DNA of 64,000 bases from Sistotremastrum niveocremeum HHB9708 (GCA_001630475.1 KV419439.1:46421-110420), one strand, 5' to 3'. Positions 1-12,309 are shown, numbered from the stretch's first letter. The notes: generated from the letters alone by a model not told the origin. Made by a program: numbers and translations.

Positions 1-418
1 TCAGGCAACTGGCAACTGCAGTCATGACCAGTCGCAACCGTGGTCGCAACTGAGGACCCTTAAGGGCCCTGGGAAAGGGTACACCAAAGGTATTTTGGGT
101 GTCAAGTGACCATTTATGGTCATGTATTCATCAAATATGGTACAATATAGTGTTCCTATGTGATAATAGACACTATATTGCCACTAATAAGACTCAAAAA
201 CAATATATAATTGATTAAAATACTGGTTTACACCAGTTGTGACCTCAGTTGCTGGCCATGACTGGTCAGGCAACTGGTCTTTTTGTGACTGGTTGCTGGA
301 CCCTGCAACCGGTTGCAGTTGCCAGTCATGCAAAATTTTGACAGGCAACCGGACCGGCAGTTACCAGTCACGGGCAAAAAGTGAAAAAGTCCAGTCGCAA
401 CCGGACTTTCAAACTCTA
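1..418. mobile_element. 3' part of a hAT-type MITE, cut by the window edge
   Basis: The sequence matches, block by block, the complete element at 27299-27807: a GGACCCTTAAGGG-type block, TATTTTGGGT, an AT-rich centre, then tracts rich in CAACCGG/CCAGTC and GCAAAATTTTG. The right end runs GGACTTTCAAACTCTA, comparable with the CTGGACCTCAGAACACTA end of the complete copy, so the element probably stops near 418. The 5' terminus lies outside the window, so the target duplication (expected to equal CGTGTCTC, 419-426) cannot be tested. It has no coding capacity and depends on a transposase encoded elsewhere. It is more diverged from the 27.3 kb copy than an insertion of the same age would be. Confidence 0.75.
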
Positions 419-3400
419 CGTGTCTCGCATGCATTTGATGCATGGGATCCGCTAAATTTGTCACTTTTACTTGGGACGCGTCGAACTGATGGGCGACATA
501 TCGAATATCGAGGATCCTCACTCGTTGGACTCGCTGTTCCTCCTTTCCTCACGAATCGACTTCCCCTTAGACTTCCCTATGCATTTCAGCACGCGGGATT
601 TAACCTCTAATTCACTCCCAAACATCCTGAAGCTTGGCCCATAATCCGACGGATCAAAGAGATCAAAGGGACCGATACAGTCGAGAGTGAAGATGGGCAG
701 AGGTCTTCAAGTACGTTGCTATAGCCATCCAGACCACAATATCAATCGCTGATCACTCTACTCTGTCATTTAGAACCCCTTCGAAGAACAACGTGATCTT
801 GATCATCACGCCTGCTTAAAATCCAGATCTGCTTCTCATCTTTTGTCATCCTACCCTCTCAACGCCATCATCATCACCCATTCACGCGAACCGCTCGACT
901 CAACTGTCTCTCCTCAATCGCCGCCATCTTCTTGTTGTGACTTTTGGTTTCTTGCCTTCTTCGCATTCTCACAATTTCACAGTCATTCATGACCGTTGCC
1001 TACGGTTGTCTCTTCTGTGTATGAGCTCTTCTGGACACTACAGTAGCCACGGGCTGTGTATATCATGTCCTGGGCGACACGCACCTGTTGATCCAGACTC
1101 GGAGGGTATGTGGCACACGTTCAATACGTACACGAATACCCCTTGTGACCCCTCGCTTCTGATGTCGCAGTCATCTTGAATACTGTACTAATTGAATCTT
1201 AAGGCCCTGGAGGTGTGACCGTGACAAATCCAAACGCTAAGGCCCAAGGGCCCAAGATCAAAATGTGACGTGACAATACCCAAAATTAGGGCCCAAATTT
1301 CTCCTCTGGGCGAAAAATTAATATTTATATTATTTTTTGTCAGAAATTTAGGGCCCAAAACTCGTTGTGACATGTGACTGGGCCTTGATTTGGGCCCAAA
1401 AATTTCTTGTGTGACGCGTGACTGGGCCTTAAGATAGAATTAGTACAGTATCCACAGGGACCCGCTAGATCAATAACAGATGCAGCCAAAGATGTACCGA
1501 CTCTCAAAGTCTCTTCATCCTGGAAGTTGAGACGCGACAGAATTGGTAGTGCGTTGGCTGCCCTCCTTTATCGTCGTTCAATACTGACTGATTTCGCTGG
1601 CTGCCCATAGCCCTCTCGATACGTTTCGCGCTGTGTTGCCTCTCTTACTTTGCTCACCAAGTCTTCCAGGATCGTGTCACATTCATCAGACAGACGTCCC
1701 TGCGAAAGAGATACGTGCATACATACGATCGATAGGAGGTGCGCGGTCTATCATCCAAAATCTTGATTAATAGTGACTCATTCTATTGCAACCCAAAGCA
1801 TCTTCTACTTCTCTATTGCTTCCCGCCCCTACCTTTGTCAATGCCTATCAAATGCAGCTCATAGCCTTCTAAATGTTATTCTGACATGTCCACCGCACCG
1901 TCAATTGTCAGTCCTTCAATGCATGAGTGCCTTGCAACGAAGATACGGTATCGCGCTCTCTAGTAGTTTCAGCAAGGTTCACTCAGGTGCGCTTCTGTAT
2001 CTATTCTACTCAAAGCCGTGTCATATTGCTAACTCTTATTCGTTTACCTTCAGACCTCACCTCACCTTTTCTGCTACCACGACGTTGAAGGAGTGATTTC
2101 TGGATATATTGGATGTTCTGCACGTAGAGAGTGACGTTGAATGGAGGGTGAACGGGCGAAACAAGGATGGTGATGATGGTCAACGACGACGTAAGGCATA
2201 GATCGGAGTTCGAATTTTGAACGTGATCACGGTCATTTTAGACGCTGGGCACGGTCATCGAAGCAAAGCGAAGGCAAAGACGAACGTGGAGGACTCAACA
2301 AATGGTCAAGGTAAGGAAGCTTACAGCTGAATCAAATGTATTTCGATGTCCTCTGATCTGGTGGCCTTGGTCTTTCAGTATCTTTCAGTATGATTGCTTC
2401 ACGTGTTCTCCTGCACTGTCATCCGCCATCGAGAATCACACTGAACCTCTTCCCCTGACGCGTGCCCGTGCGTCTTCACGATGACTAGATGGCCGCCAAT
2501 GTCAATGTCGACTCACATCAACAGATGAAGTGCACGATCCAACAAAGAGTGGAGAGACGCATTTTCATCAATGTAGGGTTTGCTGGTACGTGCCAATGTT
2601 TCTGCATAGTCTGGATTGGTCTGATGCGCTTCTCCTTCAGAAGCATTGTCTTGTTCCTTGGTGGATCCAAACGGCCATCAGCTGTCCTTGTTCTGGTCGC
2701 TGTAGTCCTCGGCTCCTGGCGGCCCAAGCATATGTACGCTCCCTCACTTTTGCCTCCCGAACAATCATCTCCCGCGAAGACCTATCAATACCCTCTACTC
2801 ATTGTCCAACCCTGTCGATTGTAATATCCACCATCTTGCAGTGGTCCCAACTCTCCGTCTCCTCTGTTTTCAAGGTTCAACATGCCAAAGTCTGATCGGT
2901 TTATTTGGACACACCATCAAGAACTGTTGTCAGCATGATGAATGACCTGTGAGTCATCAAGAAGCCAAGTCTTGAAGATTCGCTGAGTCTCGCAGCTTGT
3001 GATTTGCGATATGTATACGTCTCGTATCGAAGGTACGTCTGTTTGTCGTTTCATATTTCTTCACCTCTAACAAGCTTCCATTCCAAAGGCTTCCAAAGGA
3101 ATAGCTTAACCTTACCCAGCATCCCGTCACCAATCCCGCCATATGGATTAAAGTTCCACCTTGATGTGATCATGGCTATCTCACCTTCCAATCTTCCGTA
3201 ATATTCTATTCTTTTCACTTTCGCGATCTGTATTTTATGATGACAAATATACTATCTTGTGCATCAATTACTGTTCGCCCGTCATCAAGGCTGATCATAT
3301 TTCAATCCGTGAGAGAATGTGACTGCGCGCTTTGAGTTCGTCCCGTCTGTCGACCATCAGCTGCCTCTGGATCTGCAAACAAGTCTGCAACGACCTGATG

Positions 3401-4934
3401 ACGGCTTCTGATACTGAGTATCCCTGTTTCTCATGTACATCTGCGGCTCGTATGTCGGAGCCATGAAGGCCGTGGCGTGTTCATGGCCACAATCTCTTGT
3501 CAATCGTTGCTTGAGCACTTACACATTGATTCGGTCTTGTCCATGGCCCAGGCCCCATGGGGTAGCTTTGACATACCTAGCAACCGGATCGCATCTCAAA
3601 ACTGCTCATAGTTGCTCTTGAACGCACCAGATTGTTCAGTGCACTCTGTGGAGTCACCAGCAAGGGTTAGAAAATCTCGTGCAGGAAACTCAACGCAGGA
3701 TTGGTGCTGCACATCCGGCTCTCAACAGCGGGCCTCGACTTGTGATTCAGTGATGAATCAGACGATCTGGAAGTGGAGCTGTGTGAGAGAATAAAGCAGA
3801 GGAGGCCGTCGGCGCGTTGGAGTTTGAGGCCTCAGCAATTGTCAATGTTGTCAATCAGTCAGTCCTCTGTTGTTAAAGTTGCTCTTACACCATCCTCGTC
3901 CTGATTTTGTCACTACAGAAACATGTTTGTTGGAGCTAGCTTTGGAATTTTTGCAAAACTCTAGCTCCTATTGATTATTGCGCAATCTCCTCATGCTTGT
4001 GCATTATGTCGGAGGTACCTGTGCATGACCATTCTGCAAGGGACGACTTGAAATACGAGAGAAAAAGCAAGAGAAAGATCCAGAGAGCAGTGAGAGGGAT
4101 CAAATGGCATAAATTGTAGCTTGTTGACGGATGGTATGCCGCCCTCTCTCTTCTTTGTTCAAATAGCCATCATCATTTGAGCCATGCCCGTAGGAAATCC
4201 AGCAGTCTTCACGGAACATGCTTGGCGTGGTCTTTTTGCTTTGTCTACTTGATTCGATCCTGATGTCCTCGTGGTATTTGGTGCGTCTGTTCACTTTGAT
4301 CTCCGTCGACAGCGCTGATACTCCTATTCAACTAACATAGCACTCGCTGCGGGTTCTTGGAATGATCAAGAGAACCAAATACTGTGCAACAAGCTACAGT
4401 ACGATGAAATGAAAATTCTGGACAAATGCAGCAAAGAGATCATGTCCAGTCAGCCTATCCTAAGCTTTCAACGCCATCATCAATGCCCTTTCATTCGAAC
4501 TGCTCAATTCTACAATCGGCGCCATCTCCTTGCCTCCTTTGTATTCAGTTGTTTCTTTGGGGTTCGAGCTCTTCTCTGCGGTTTAGGGGATATCAAATGG
4601 ATGGGAGTAAATGAGACAAGACTGGGATCTGAAGACTTCAAGGTATGTTGAACTGCGTTCAATAGGCTAGACAACACCATCAACCGCCATAGCCGCCGAA
4701 GCATCCAAGAGACTGTCAACTCTATCAACATTCTAAAGCACCCATTTGAACTGCGGCCACGCCCTCACATTGCTTCATTTTCCGGTCTTCCGGTGCTTCA
4801 AATTGCGAGGAACTCTCTCACAACAAGATCACTGTTGACCTCTGTCAAGAATGATCATTCAATGGCAAATTTTGTCATCCACTGCTGCGCTTGACATCGC
4901 TCTCGCTCGTCGTACCTGTCTTCAATATACACAC
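419..4934. other. Stretch without a recognisable gene
   Basis: Apart from the MITE at 1180-1451, no open frame here has recognisable protein character, consistent splice sites or a paired exon. Short frames are scattered in all phases. Two blocks, about 850-960 and 4465-4560, resemble each other weakly (shared CAACGCCATCATCA and CGCCATCT words), suggesting an old duplicated repeat. Nothing else can be supported. Confidence 0.5.
1180..1451. mobile_element. Small TIR element (MITE), possibly Tc1/mariner-like
   Basis: The two ends are inverted repeats of about 27 bp: the left reads TACTGTACTAATT followed by ATCTTAAGGCCC, and the right is its reverse complement with two mismatches. Both termini read TA next to CTGTACTAATT, which fits a TA target duplication of the Tc1/mariner type. 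The inside holds repeated GGGCCCAAA and GTGACGTGAC/GTGACATGTGAC words and no reading frame. Superfamily is inferred only from the TA; an 8-bp duplication was looked for and not found. Confidence 0.65.
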
Positions 4935-4942
4935 CATGCTCC
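4935..4942 (+). repeat. Left 8-bp target-site duplication of the hAT element
   Basis: The octamer CATGCTCC directly precedes the TAGGGTTG terminus of the transposon and is repeated exactly at 10185-10192 after its other terminus. An 8-bp duplication is the hallmark of hAT insertion; perfect identity suggests the insertion is recent. Confidence 0.95.
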
Positions 4943-4959
4943 TAGGGTTGTAACAATAC

Positions 4960-5152
4960 AATATAGTATATCGGAAAATATTGCATATTATATCGGTATT
5001 TATATCGATATACAGTATAGAATGCCCGGGAAAAAGTGTATTTATATTGCAGTATAATACAATATTTTTTGACTTGGGGAAATCAAGGATATCGGAAAAT
5101 ATCAATATATATCAGTACGTATCGATACACTACAAGGTATATCGAGGCGAGT
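4960..5152. repeat. Left subterminal ATATCG-rich repeat array of the hAT
   Basis: The words TATATCGG, ATATCGGAAAATAT, TATCGATA and ATATATCAGTACGTATCGATAC recur here. A related array lies at the other end (about 9966-10125), including ATATATCAGTACATATCGAT. In hAT elements such subterminal repeats are transposase-binding sites; that role is inferred here by family. Confidence 0.7.
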
Positions 5153-5176
5153 TTCTGACTCAGTAATTGAAAAGTA

Positions 5177-5253
5177 TATCAAGGGAATCGAACCCGAGAA
5201 CTTCAATCAACAGAACGACGCGTCTTCCGATGCACCATCCGACCGTTATCAAG
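5177..5253 (-). other. Degenerate tRNA-like sequence inside the hAT 5' region
   Basis: On the minus strand there is a good internal box B (GGGTTCGATTCCC) about 50 nt after a D-arm-like GGTGCATCGGAAGACGCG. The T stem has only three clean pairs and no acceptor stem forms, so it is not a functional tRNA as drawn. The unit is bounded on both sides by TATCAAG (5177-5183 and 5247-5253), which could be a short duplication from insertion of a tRNA-derived piece. It may be chance. Confidence 0.25.
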
Positions 5254-5383
5254 CTTACACCATAACCGCAATTGACCGGCTTTGTCAGATCAGCGCTTAA
5301 CGAGATACACGATATCAATAATACGGCCAAATAAATCGTCTCATTTATTATCGTTTACTACTGGGCTACATTATTCCACTCTA

Positions 5384-8300
5384 ATGGCGAAAAAGGGACA
5401 AGGGACCAAGCCGAAGCAAGGTACAGCCGCTAAGGCAAGCAAGAGAAAAAATACCCCGCCTCTGAACACCCGCTCGAAGACTTCGTTGCCGAAAGCAGCG
5501 AAGCAGACGACCATCCCTTTCCCAGCTGCGTCCAAAAACTCCAAATCAGCTGCTCAGGCCGACTCTTCATCTGACAACTCTGGGTCCGAAAGCGACGAAT
5601 CTGAGGAACAAGAAGAACCCGCGTCACCACCGAAGGCGAAACGCAAGCGCCGTTCTTCGCAGGGAAAAGGGTCCAAGTCAAAACGGAGACGTACCAATGC
5701 TGCAGAAGGGGACAAGGAGACGGAGGCGGTGGTGGTCGACAGTATGTCAGAGGATGACGAGAGTGAGGTGGAAATCTTGGATGACGGGGAGGCAGCCTCT
5801 ACCGATGACGAGGAGGAACCCACTGCCGAAAAGACCAAGAAGACTAAGAAGACGAAGAAGACCAAAACTACAAAGCCAGCCGATAATGCCATCGTCGTCC
5901 CCATCGTAATCGAAGAACCCTCGGTATCCGGCGGCCTTTCTCATAGCGACCTCGCGCTGGATCTCAAGAAGTCTGGCCTATTCGAGTTTCCTATGAGGGA
6001 GTGCGTAGTCTTGCGAGACGACAAAAAGGTCAAGCTGAATGGTGCTTGGTGTCTGGAGTGCAAGTAAGTCTCATGAACGTCATTCGTATGGCATTTGACT
6101 CACGATTTCGCAGAAAAGATGCAGAATTAGCTCAAGGCCGTGCCTTCGTCTCCGGCGGTACCTCAGGCTTGAGACAACACGCCCGCAAGCACTGGGATAT
6201 CTATTTAAAGGCGTGTCAGGAGGCCGACCCGCCGATCGAGCCTCATAAACGAGCGATGCCGACGAGAGTCTTGAAGATCCATGAAGCGAAGGAGGCCGCC
6301 GCGAAGCAAGCGAAGAAAACTATGTCTCAGTCCTCGTTGAGCTATAAGCCGAACAAGAAACCTACGGAGTTCAGTCGAGCTGCGATTCTTCATGCTGTAA
6401 CGGTGCACATCGTGCTCAACGATGAAGTGAGTCTTAGAGAAGTTTGGAAGATATGCGCACTCACATATGTCCAGGCTTTGCTGCTCGCCGAAAAGGAATC
6501 CTTCCGCAACTGCCTCGTCATCATGAGACCGAAGACCGTCTCTAAAGACCTCCCAAGCCGTGCTCAAGTCAGAGCCCATATCGACAAGGAGTTCAAGGAT
6601 CATATCAACGCGATCAGGCAGTCAATCGGGGTAAGTATTGATCGTCAACGAATGAATTTTAACGACTCACCCGACGTAGAAAGCAATCGGTCAAGTCTCA
6701 ATCACTGAAGACTTGGTGACCCAGCATAACACGAAGAAGGGACATATGGGAGTGACAGGTCATTGGATAGAGGAAGGACCAGATGGATGGACATTACGCT
6801 CGGAGATCTTGGGTTACCGGAAGGTCGTTGGTGGCCACGATGGTGTCAATCTCGCACGATACCTTGCGGGGGTCCTAGTGCGTGCAGCAATCTTCACTGA
6901 GACCGAGAACAAGGTCAGTTCTGTATATCAATCGTCATTCATCGTCTCTGACAGTCGCTAGCTCGGAGCAATCACTCTCGATAACACGTCGAACAACGAC
7001 TCAACTTGCCGGATTATCGAAAAATACACGAGGCAAAAGGGCTACGAACATGTGTTCAGTGCAGCGAGAGATCGTCAACAGTATGTGCTCTATACCATCC
7101 TGCAATAAAGTCGATCTAATTACGACTAGTTGCGCCGCCCATTACATCAATCTGGCGATAGGAGCGTTCATGGCGAAGGTGACGCAACTGGGAAAGGATA
7201 GGTCGAGGGAGAGGTTGTGGAGCTACGACCCAGAGGATTTGGCAAGTCTGATGCCAAATGGAGATCCTGATGCAATCCTATTGTTGCACACGTTGACGCT
7301 TAAGGTGCGTTCTCGCATTGAATGACTTGTCGAGTATTTCTCTAACGAGGGTTCTTATGATATTAGATGACAGCAAGTGATCAACGTGTCGACAAGTTCG
7401 AGTCGTGTCAGGCAGAAATGCAATTCATCCCCCCAACCGTCATCCCGCTCGGCGTAAAGACTCGATGGGGCACATCGACCGAGATGTGCCGTAAGTCGTA
7501 TGAGCTCCGGACTGCTATCGACCTCTTCGTCAACTCTGCCGATGCTCTGTTCGGCCCGATCACCACCATCGCCTACAATGGAGGCAAGCCCAAGAGCATT
7601 GCTTGGAAGGCTTTCTGTCTTTCGGTACAAAGCTGGTTGAAGGTTCTTCGGGTTACTGAGATACTCGAGGTAAGTTCATTCTATACTCGTGTCAAAGAAT
7701 CAAGCCGTTGATTGTGAAACTAGGATGCCGATAGTATCCAACACTTCTTCTCCTCCGACAAAGTCCCCACGTTCTACCGACTCGTTCCCGCCGTGGAGGA
7801 ATTACTCACCCAATGGGAAAGTAAACTCGAAGAGGAAGATTACGAAGATTACAGGGAAGGACTGACTGACGCTATTGCGAAGGTACGCAAGTACTATTGC
7901 AAGTACGATGACAAGCCCGCGATTGTCCTCTCCATGGGTACGTTTATTCAAGCAAAATATTTATTCATCTGACATATTCGTTACAGCAATACATCCACAC
8001 TACAAGCTGATGTGGATCGAGTGCAACTGGGGTGGGGCCGAGACACAGGCCGAGGAGATAGCTGCCGGAGATCCGGATGCCAAAAATTGGCATGATGAGG
8101 CTAGGAAGACTTTAGAGTCTACGGTATGTACGATAATTCCCGGACACGGTCATATCTCACGCGTATCTAGATGGCTAAGTACTCCTTAAAATGGGCTGCC
8201 ATGTCATCCAAACGCGCCAAACCAACCTCCCCTGAACCCTCGACCTCGACCTCAACCTCGACCAAGCCGGCGAAGAAGTCCGGTCCCACCAGCGACTTCG

Positions 8301-8852
8301 AAGAATACCGTAAGAAGGAGCTTGCGGCTATCCGAGAGGCTAATCAGCACTCGGAAAGTTGGGAGACAGAGCTTCGTGCCTATCTTCGCGACACCAGTGA
8401 GGATACTTCGCCAACTATGGATCTGGTCGAATACTGGTCTGTGAGTGCTGCAGTCAGTTTTATTTGATATCTATCTTAATCTTCTGAAATAGCGTGCTCA
8501 TATTAAGTTCCCTATCCTCGGACTCATCGCCCGCGACATCCTCCCCGTTCAAGCCACGTCTGTTCCTTCCGAACGACTCTTTTCGTCCGTCAAACTTACC
8601 GCTGCCGACAACCGAGCTCGTCTCGATCCGATTCTCTTCGAGAAGATTCAAATTCTCAAGTACTCTTGGCGGCACTCAATCAAGGATCTCGCAACGATAA
8701 ACGACGATATCGCCATGGGCGGCTGGTGTGAGGAGGACGAGATTGACGTTGCTGAACAGTTGAAGGGACTTTTGGAAGAGGAGGAAGAGTTGAGGAAATG
8801 GGGCTTGGAGAACTTGACGGATGACCAAGATTGGATGGATGTCATAGAGTAG
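5384..8852 (+). CDS. hAT-family transposase (11 exons, about 986 aa)
   Basis: Catalyses excision and reinsertion of the surrounding element by a DDE RNase H-like fold. Exons placed by eye: 5384-6063, 6114-6426, 6475-6630, 6680-6913, 6962-7080, 7130-7304, 7367-7669, 7724-7937, 7987-8123, 8171-8440 and 8493-8852; total 2961 nt in one frame. The N-terminus is Lys/Ser/acidic-rich (likely nuclear targeting), followed by a BED-like finger across the first junction (CLECK, then HARKH). The catalytic core shows ITEDL with GVTGHW (first Asp), LDNTSNN (second Asp), CAAHYINLA and TRWGTS. The C-terminus has the hAT dimerisation signature SVPSERLFS and an acidic tail. The start is the ATG at 5384, just before the basic tract; an upstream in-frame extension exists but looks non-coding. 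The intron at 6427-6474 is 48 bp and in frame, so it could be retained. No disabling change was seen. Confidence 0.93.
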
Positions 8853-9066
8853 ATGGTCGGGTCATTGTAGCGCTTCCTCTCGTTTTTGTTCTTCGTCGTC
8901 GTCGTCGTCGCTCGCTTAGCTTAATTCTCGATAATCGTACGAAATAATCATTGCCGATCGGACTTTTAAAATTTCTCCTTGATATATAAGACCCATCGCA
9001 TTCCTCTCTCCCTTCTTTCATGTCCCTCCCTCCTGAGGCCTCTTGAGCTCGTCGCCGTTCTCAACG
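8853..9066 (+). promoter_or_regulatory. Spacer between the two hAT genes with a TATA-like box at 8983-8990
   Basis: The 214-bp spacer carries GATATATAAG about 77 bp before the ATG of the second gene, followed by a pyrimidine-rich stretch. This fits a core promoter of a separately transcribed second gene rather than a downstream exon of the transposase. A (GTC)n microsatellite sits at about 8896-8910. Confidence 0.5.
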
Positions 9067-9605
9067 ATGGCCAAGCCCCGTCTCCGCCGTTACTATCACA
9101 ATCCTATCGAGCGTTACTTTCTTTCACTTGGCTCATCGTGGACCCCCCTCATCAACGACTTACAACGATACTTCGATCACCCCGACGTTCCTCACTTGAA
9201 GGAGGATAGCAAGCTCGAGGATGCGCTGCCTCTTGTACGTGTATTTCTTGTTTCACTTGACGCAAACTAACATCGACTGGTTCTCAGATCCGTAAATTCA
9301 TCAAGGCGACGCTCGCACACCCCAATCTTAACCCCAAGATCATTCTCCGTCTCGACACCCCAGACTCGTGGGTGTCCACCTTCGTGATGCTGCAAGACTA
9401 CTTGGTCTATTATTGGGTACGCAGTCTATCTTCGTCTTACCTACTCTATCATTAATCGGATTTCGTCTAGTGTCTCAAGATCACAGCTCTACGATACTAC
9501 ACCAACGTCTTCAACCCCCTCATGACGAAGACCGTACACGTCGACAAATACCTGGACGAAATCGTTGGGGTTATGGGTACGGATATGGACCTGCCGTCTC
9601 GGTGA
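9067..9605 (+). CDS. Accessory protein of the hAT element, unknown function (143 aa)
   Basis: Three exons (9067-9234, 9288-9416, 9471-9605) separated by introns of about 53 bp join in one frame to 143 codons ending in DLPSR. The protein starts MAKPRLRRYYHN and is basic at the N-terminus, with aromatic/leucine-rich helices (such as LQDYLVYYW) in the middle. I do not recognise a domain. It lies between the transposase stop and the right subterminal repeats, on the same strand, so it belongs to the element. Most hAT elements encode only the transposase; a regulator, cofactor or captured host gene is possible. Preservation of the splice frame argues that it is translated. Confidence 0.7.
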
Positions 9606-9959
9606 GGTGATGGGTTGTGGTTGTGCCGGTGATGGGTTGTGGTTGTGGCTATGGCGATGACTGGTATCCTCCTCTTCTACTTTCCCCTTTCTCCCCCTTC
9701 TTTCTAACGTCGTTCGCCCGTCCTTTCTCTGCTTTCACTTATCCTTGTTTATCCTTCTATTGTTCTCTACAAACGTTATGCTCTTCCCATACTCCTTCCT
9801 CTCTCGAGACCTTTTCTGTCGGACTATCTTTCATTTCACATCTGCTTTTGACCCTCTAACTCCTTTGTCTTACTCTTTTCTTACTCCTTTCGTACTCCTT
9901 TCTTATCCCGCTATTCCGCAATACATTTCCTGCTGTCCCGTGCCTCAAGACTCAAGATT

Positions 9960-10140
9960 CAAGGCGATACATATCGAATATATATCGATATAAACTCGAT
10001 ATATATCGAAGGCGATATATATCAGTACATATCGATTTCAATATGCCTCTCGAGTGAAAAGCTGTATCGTGTATCGATATCAAGACGATATTTCTGCTTA
10101 TCTCAAGGTCACGATATTGATACAAATATCAGTATAAAAA
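9960..10140. repeat. Right subterminal ATATCG-rich repeat array of the hAT
   Basis: Repeated ATATATCGATATA, CGATATATATCG and ATATATCAGTACATATCGAT words, several of them palindromic, precede the right TIR. They mirror the left array and probably serve as transposase-binding sites. Confidence 0.7.
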
Positions 10141-10184
10141 AATTTTGGTCAAAAAATCGTATTATATTGTATTGTACAACCCTA

Positions 10185-10192
10185 CATGCTCC
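10185..10192 (+). repeat. Right 8-bp target-site duplication of the hAT element
   Basis: CATGCTCC is identical to the octamer at 4935-4942 and directly follows the element end (CAACCCTA). Confidence 0.95.
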
Positions 10193-12067
10193 GGCAACAA
10201 TGGGCGATAACAACAAGCTTGGTGCTTGTGGTTGTGCGCAGGCGATACGAGTGACTTGGTGTCACTGGTGTCAGTCGTTCCTTCCTCTTCAAACCTCGCG
10301 CAATGACTTGGCGTCATTGATTTCTGAGTTTTCTCGTTCAATATCTTTCGCACCCAGAATCCACGAGTAATTGTATACGCATGCTCAAGATTCTGGGCTC
10401 ACCGACATTGCATTTCTGTTTTTCGATCTTCAATTCCGTCGGCTCTCTTATCACAAAAGATGTGACGTTTTTTCCCCGTCTGAGACAACATCGGCCGCAG
10501 GTGTACAACAATGCTTGAGGCCAGCGAGCAGGTTGACACAATTCGAAGTTTGGAAATGAGAAGGGATTGGCGATGAGAGTGTGCCGAGGCTTCCATTTCA
10601 TGATCAATGTGCGTTCCGTCATCATTTACTTTTGATCCCTCATGCTGACATCTGTACTCTTTGTCCTATGCATGGCTCTGGCCACTGTATTGCGAAGGCC
10701 AGACGCACACTGTTCTCTGTTATCTCATCGCTATGACTCTATTGCACTTGTTGCACTATCGGACAGCTCACTCCTCAAGATCATACACTTTTTCATGCAC
10801 CGTCGTATCACGAGAACAAATCTCAATACATTTGTGCTCCTTCTCACTCCCCGTGTGCCGCTTAGTCCCAGGACTCCTGGAATCAAAGATCAAAGATTCA
10901 ACGCGCCTGAAACACTTCTGGACGCACTCTGAACTGGACGCTGGGTTTGATTCAGGCAGCGGGTCTGCGAGGATACTCGATACTGGTTGATAGAGCCCAG
11001 ATATCAGCACAGACGCCGCCGTAGATCGAATTTTGCGGTCTAAGTGCGTACACCCGTGAATGTATTGACAGTAAGATATGGCAAGGCAAGAAAGTAAAGT
11101 TTGGTGGTGCCCAGAGTCCAAGACGGCCGAAACTTCAAGAATGATGACAGAGCATGACAGCGACGGCTTTGGAAGTTATAAGCGCTGGAACATGCTTCTT
11201 CCCGCGCCTAATCTCTGCGCATGCCTTGTTCAAACCAGCTCTCAGGCCTCAGGCTCGAACGGTGGATCAAAACGCGTTTGATGACACGTTATCATAGTAG
11301 GAAACCTCAATGCTCTGCGCCTCTCAATTCACTCGACCTGTCATGCATTCCTATCATTTGCAAGTCCGCCATTCTTTGCTGCTAAAATTTTGCTTGCTTC
11401 TCGCCCTCGCCCTTGCCCTCTCTTCGCTCTCGTACAAAAATCGCCACGGAAAATCCTAGAAGCGTTATGGAAGGCAAAGAGATGGCATGCTAGGTGTGTT
11501 TCATCGCTTTAATCTCTGGTAACGTAAGCTGACACTCCGTATATTCGCCAGCTCTCTGCCGCGTCACCATCCCAGTCGATGGGTCGGTTTCATGATCTCG
11601 AAACCCTCTCTTTCTTTCTCATTTATCTCGGACTTCCATCGCAGTCTCCCATGTGGTTCTGAAACTTGAGATTCCCTCAGATCGAGTTGTCGGTGCATGA
11701 CTTGAACGTCTGTTTGGATCCATTTGGTGCGTTCGATCATCGCTTCTTCAAATCACTGGCTAACAGATTTCCATCGCGTTTTCCTACATTTGTTTTCTCC
11801 ATATTCACATCCTTTCGCTTATCCAACTCCAATTCCCCAAAAATCTTCGAGACCGACGACATTATCCACGCAGGCATTACATTCGTCCGCACGGATTCAC
11901 AATCGCACGGATTCCGTCTTGGACAACTGGCTGACTCCCCGAAACCTCAGCAACAATAACGAAGCTTGCATGGACTGTGTGGGATACAACGTGAGAGCAG
12001 GAGGTCAGAAAAGGTCAAGGCGGATCAGCGTACCCTGGTATCATAGTAAATATATCATTTTACCGGT
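10193..12067. other. Intergenic, no supported gene
   Basis: Frames of 60-140 codons occur in several phases on both strands, but none shows a recognisable domain, consistent exon joins or a clear start context. I see no repeat ends here. Confidence 0.45.
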
Positions 12068-12207
12068 CTCACTGGTTGCATGCAAAGGGCCCGCGACTGC
12101 AACAACAAGTGCGCAACTGCAACCAAAAGTCCGGTTGTTGTAGGTCCGGTTGTGCTCCGGTTGCCCAAAAAACCTGGTCCATAGGACTGGACTTCGGAAC
12201 TCTAGAC
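12068..12207. mobile_element. Relic of the CCGGTTG-rich hAT MITE family
   Basis: The tract is rich in GCAACTGCAACC, AGTCCGGTTG and CCGGTTGCCC words and ends GGACTGGACTTCGGAACTCTA, close to the right end of the MITEs at 1-418 and 27299-27807. No matching left terminus was found, so only a 3' fragment seems to remain. The octamer after it is GACTCGGC. Confidence 0.5.
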
Positions 12208-12309
12208 TCGGCAGTGCTAGGGAGGACCAAACAAACTTTGGTCTGGTTTGAGGCCAAGGGAGGGAATGCTTGGCCAAAAAAATTGTTCATATTTATATTA
12301 GACAAAATA

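Larger units (their letters stand above)
4943..10184 (+). mobile_element. Complete hAT-superfamily DNA transposon with two genes
   Basis: The element is about 5.2 kb. Its ends are TAGGGTTGTA followed by CAATACAATATA (one base indel between the ends), inverted relative to each other, and it is flanked by perfect CATGCTCC duplications. Inside are a spliced transposase gene (5384-8852), a second small spliced gene (9067-9605) and subterminal arrays of ATATCG-rich repeats on both sides. Intact ends, intact duplications and open frames together say it is young and may still be autonomous. Its TIR (TAGGGTTG) differs from that of the MITEs at 1-418 and 27299-27807 (TAGTGTTC), so it is not obviously their master copy. 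Confidence 0.95.

Noticed and set aside
1188-1373. Small minus-strand frame within the TIR element at 1180-1451
   Set aside because: Composed of repeated GGGCCCAAA words of the MITE, with no protein-like composition.
5177-5253. Functional nuclear tRNA gene
   Set aside because: No acceptor stem and only a partial T stem can be formed.
5554-5904. Long minus-strand Ser/Phe/Leu-rich frame
   Set aside because: It is the complement of the Lys/Ser/acidic N-terminus of the hAT transposase exon and has no features of its own.
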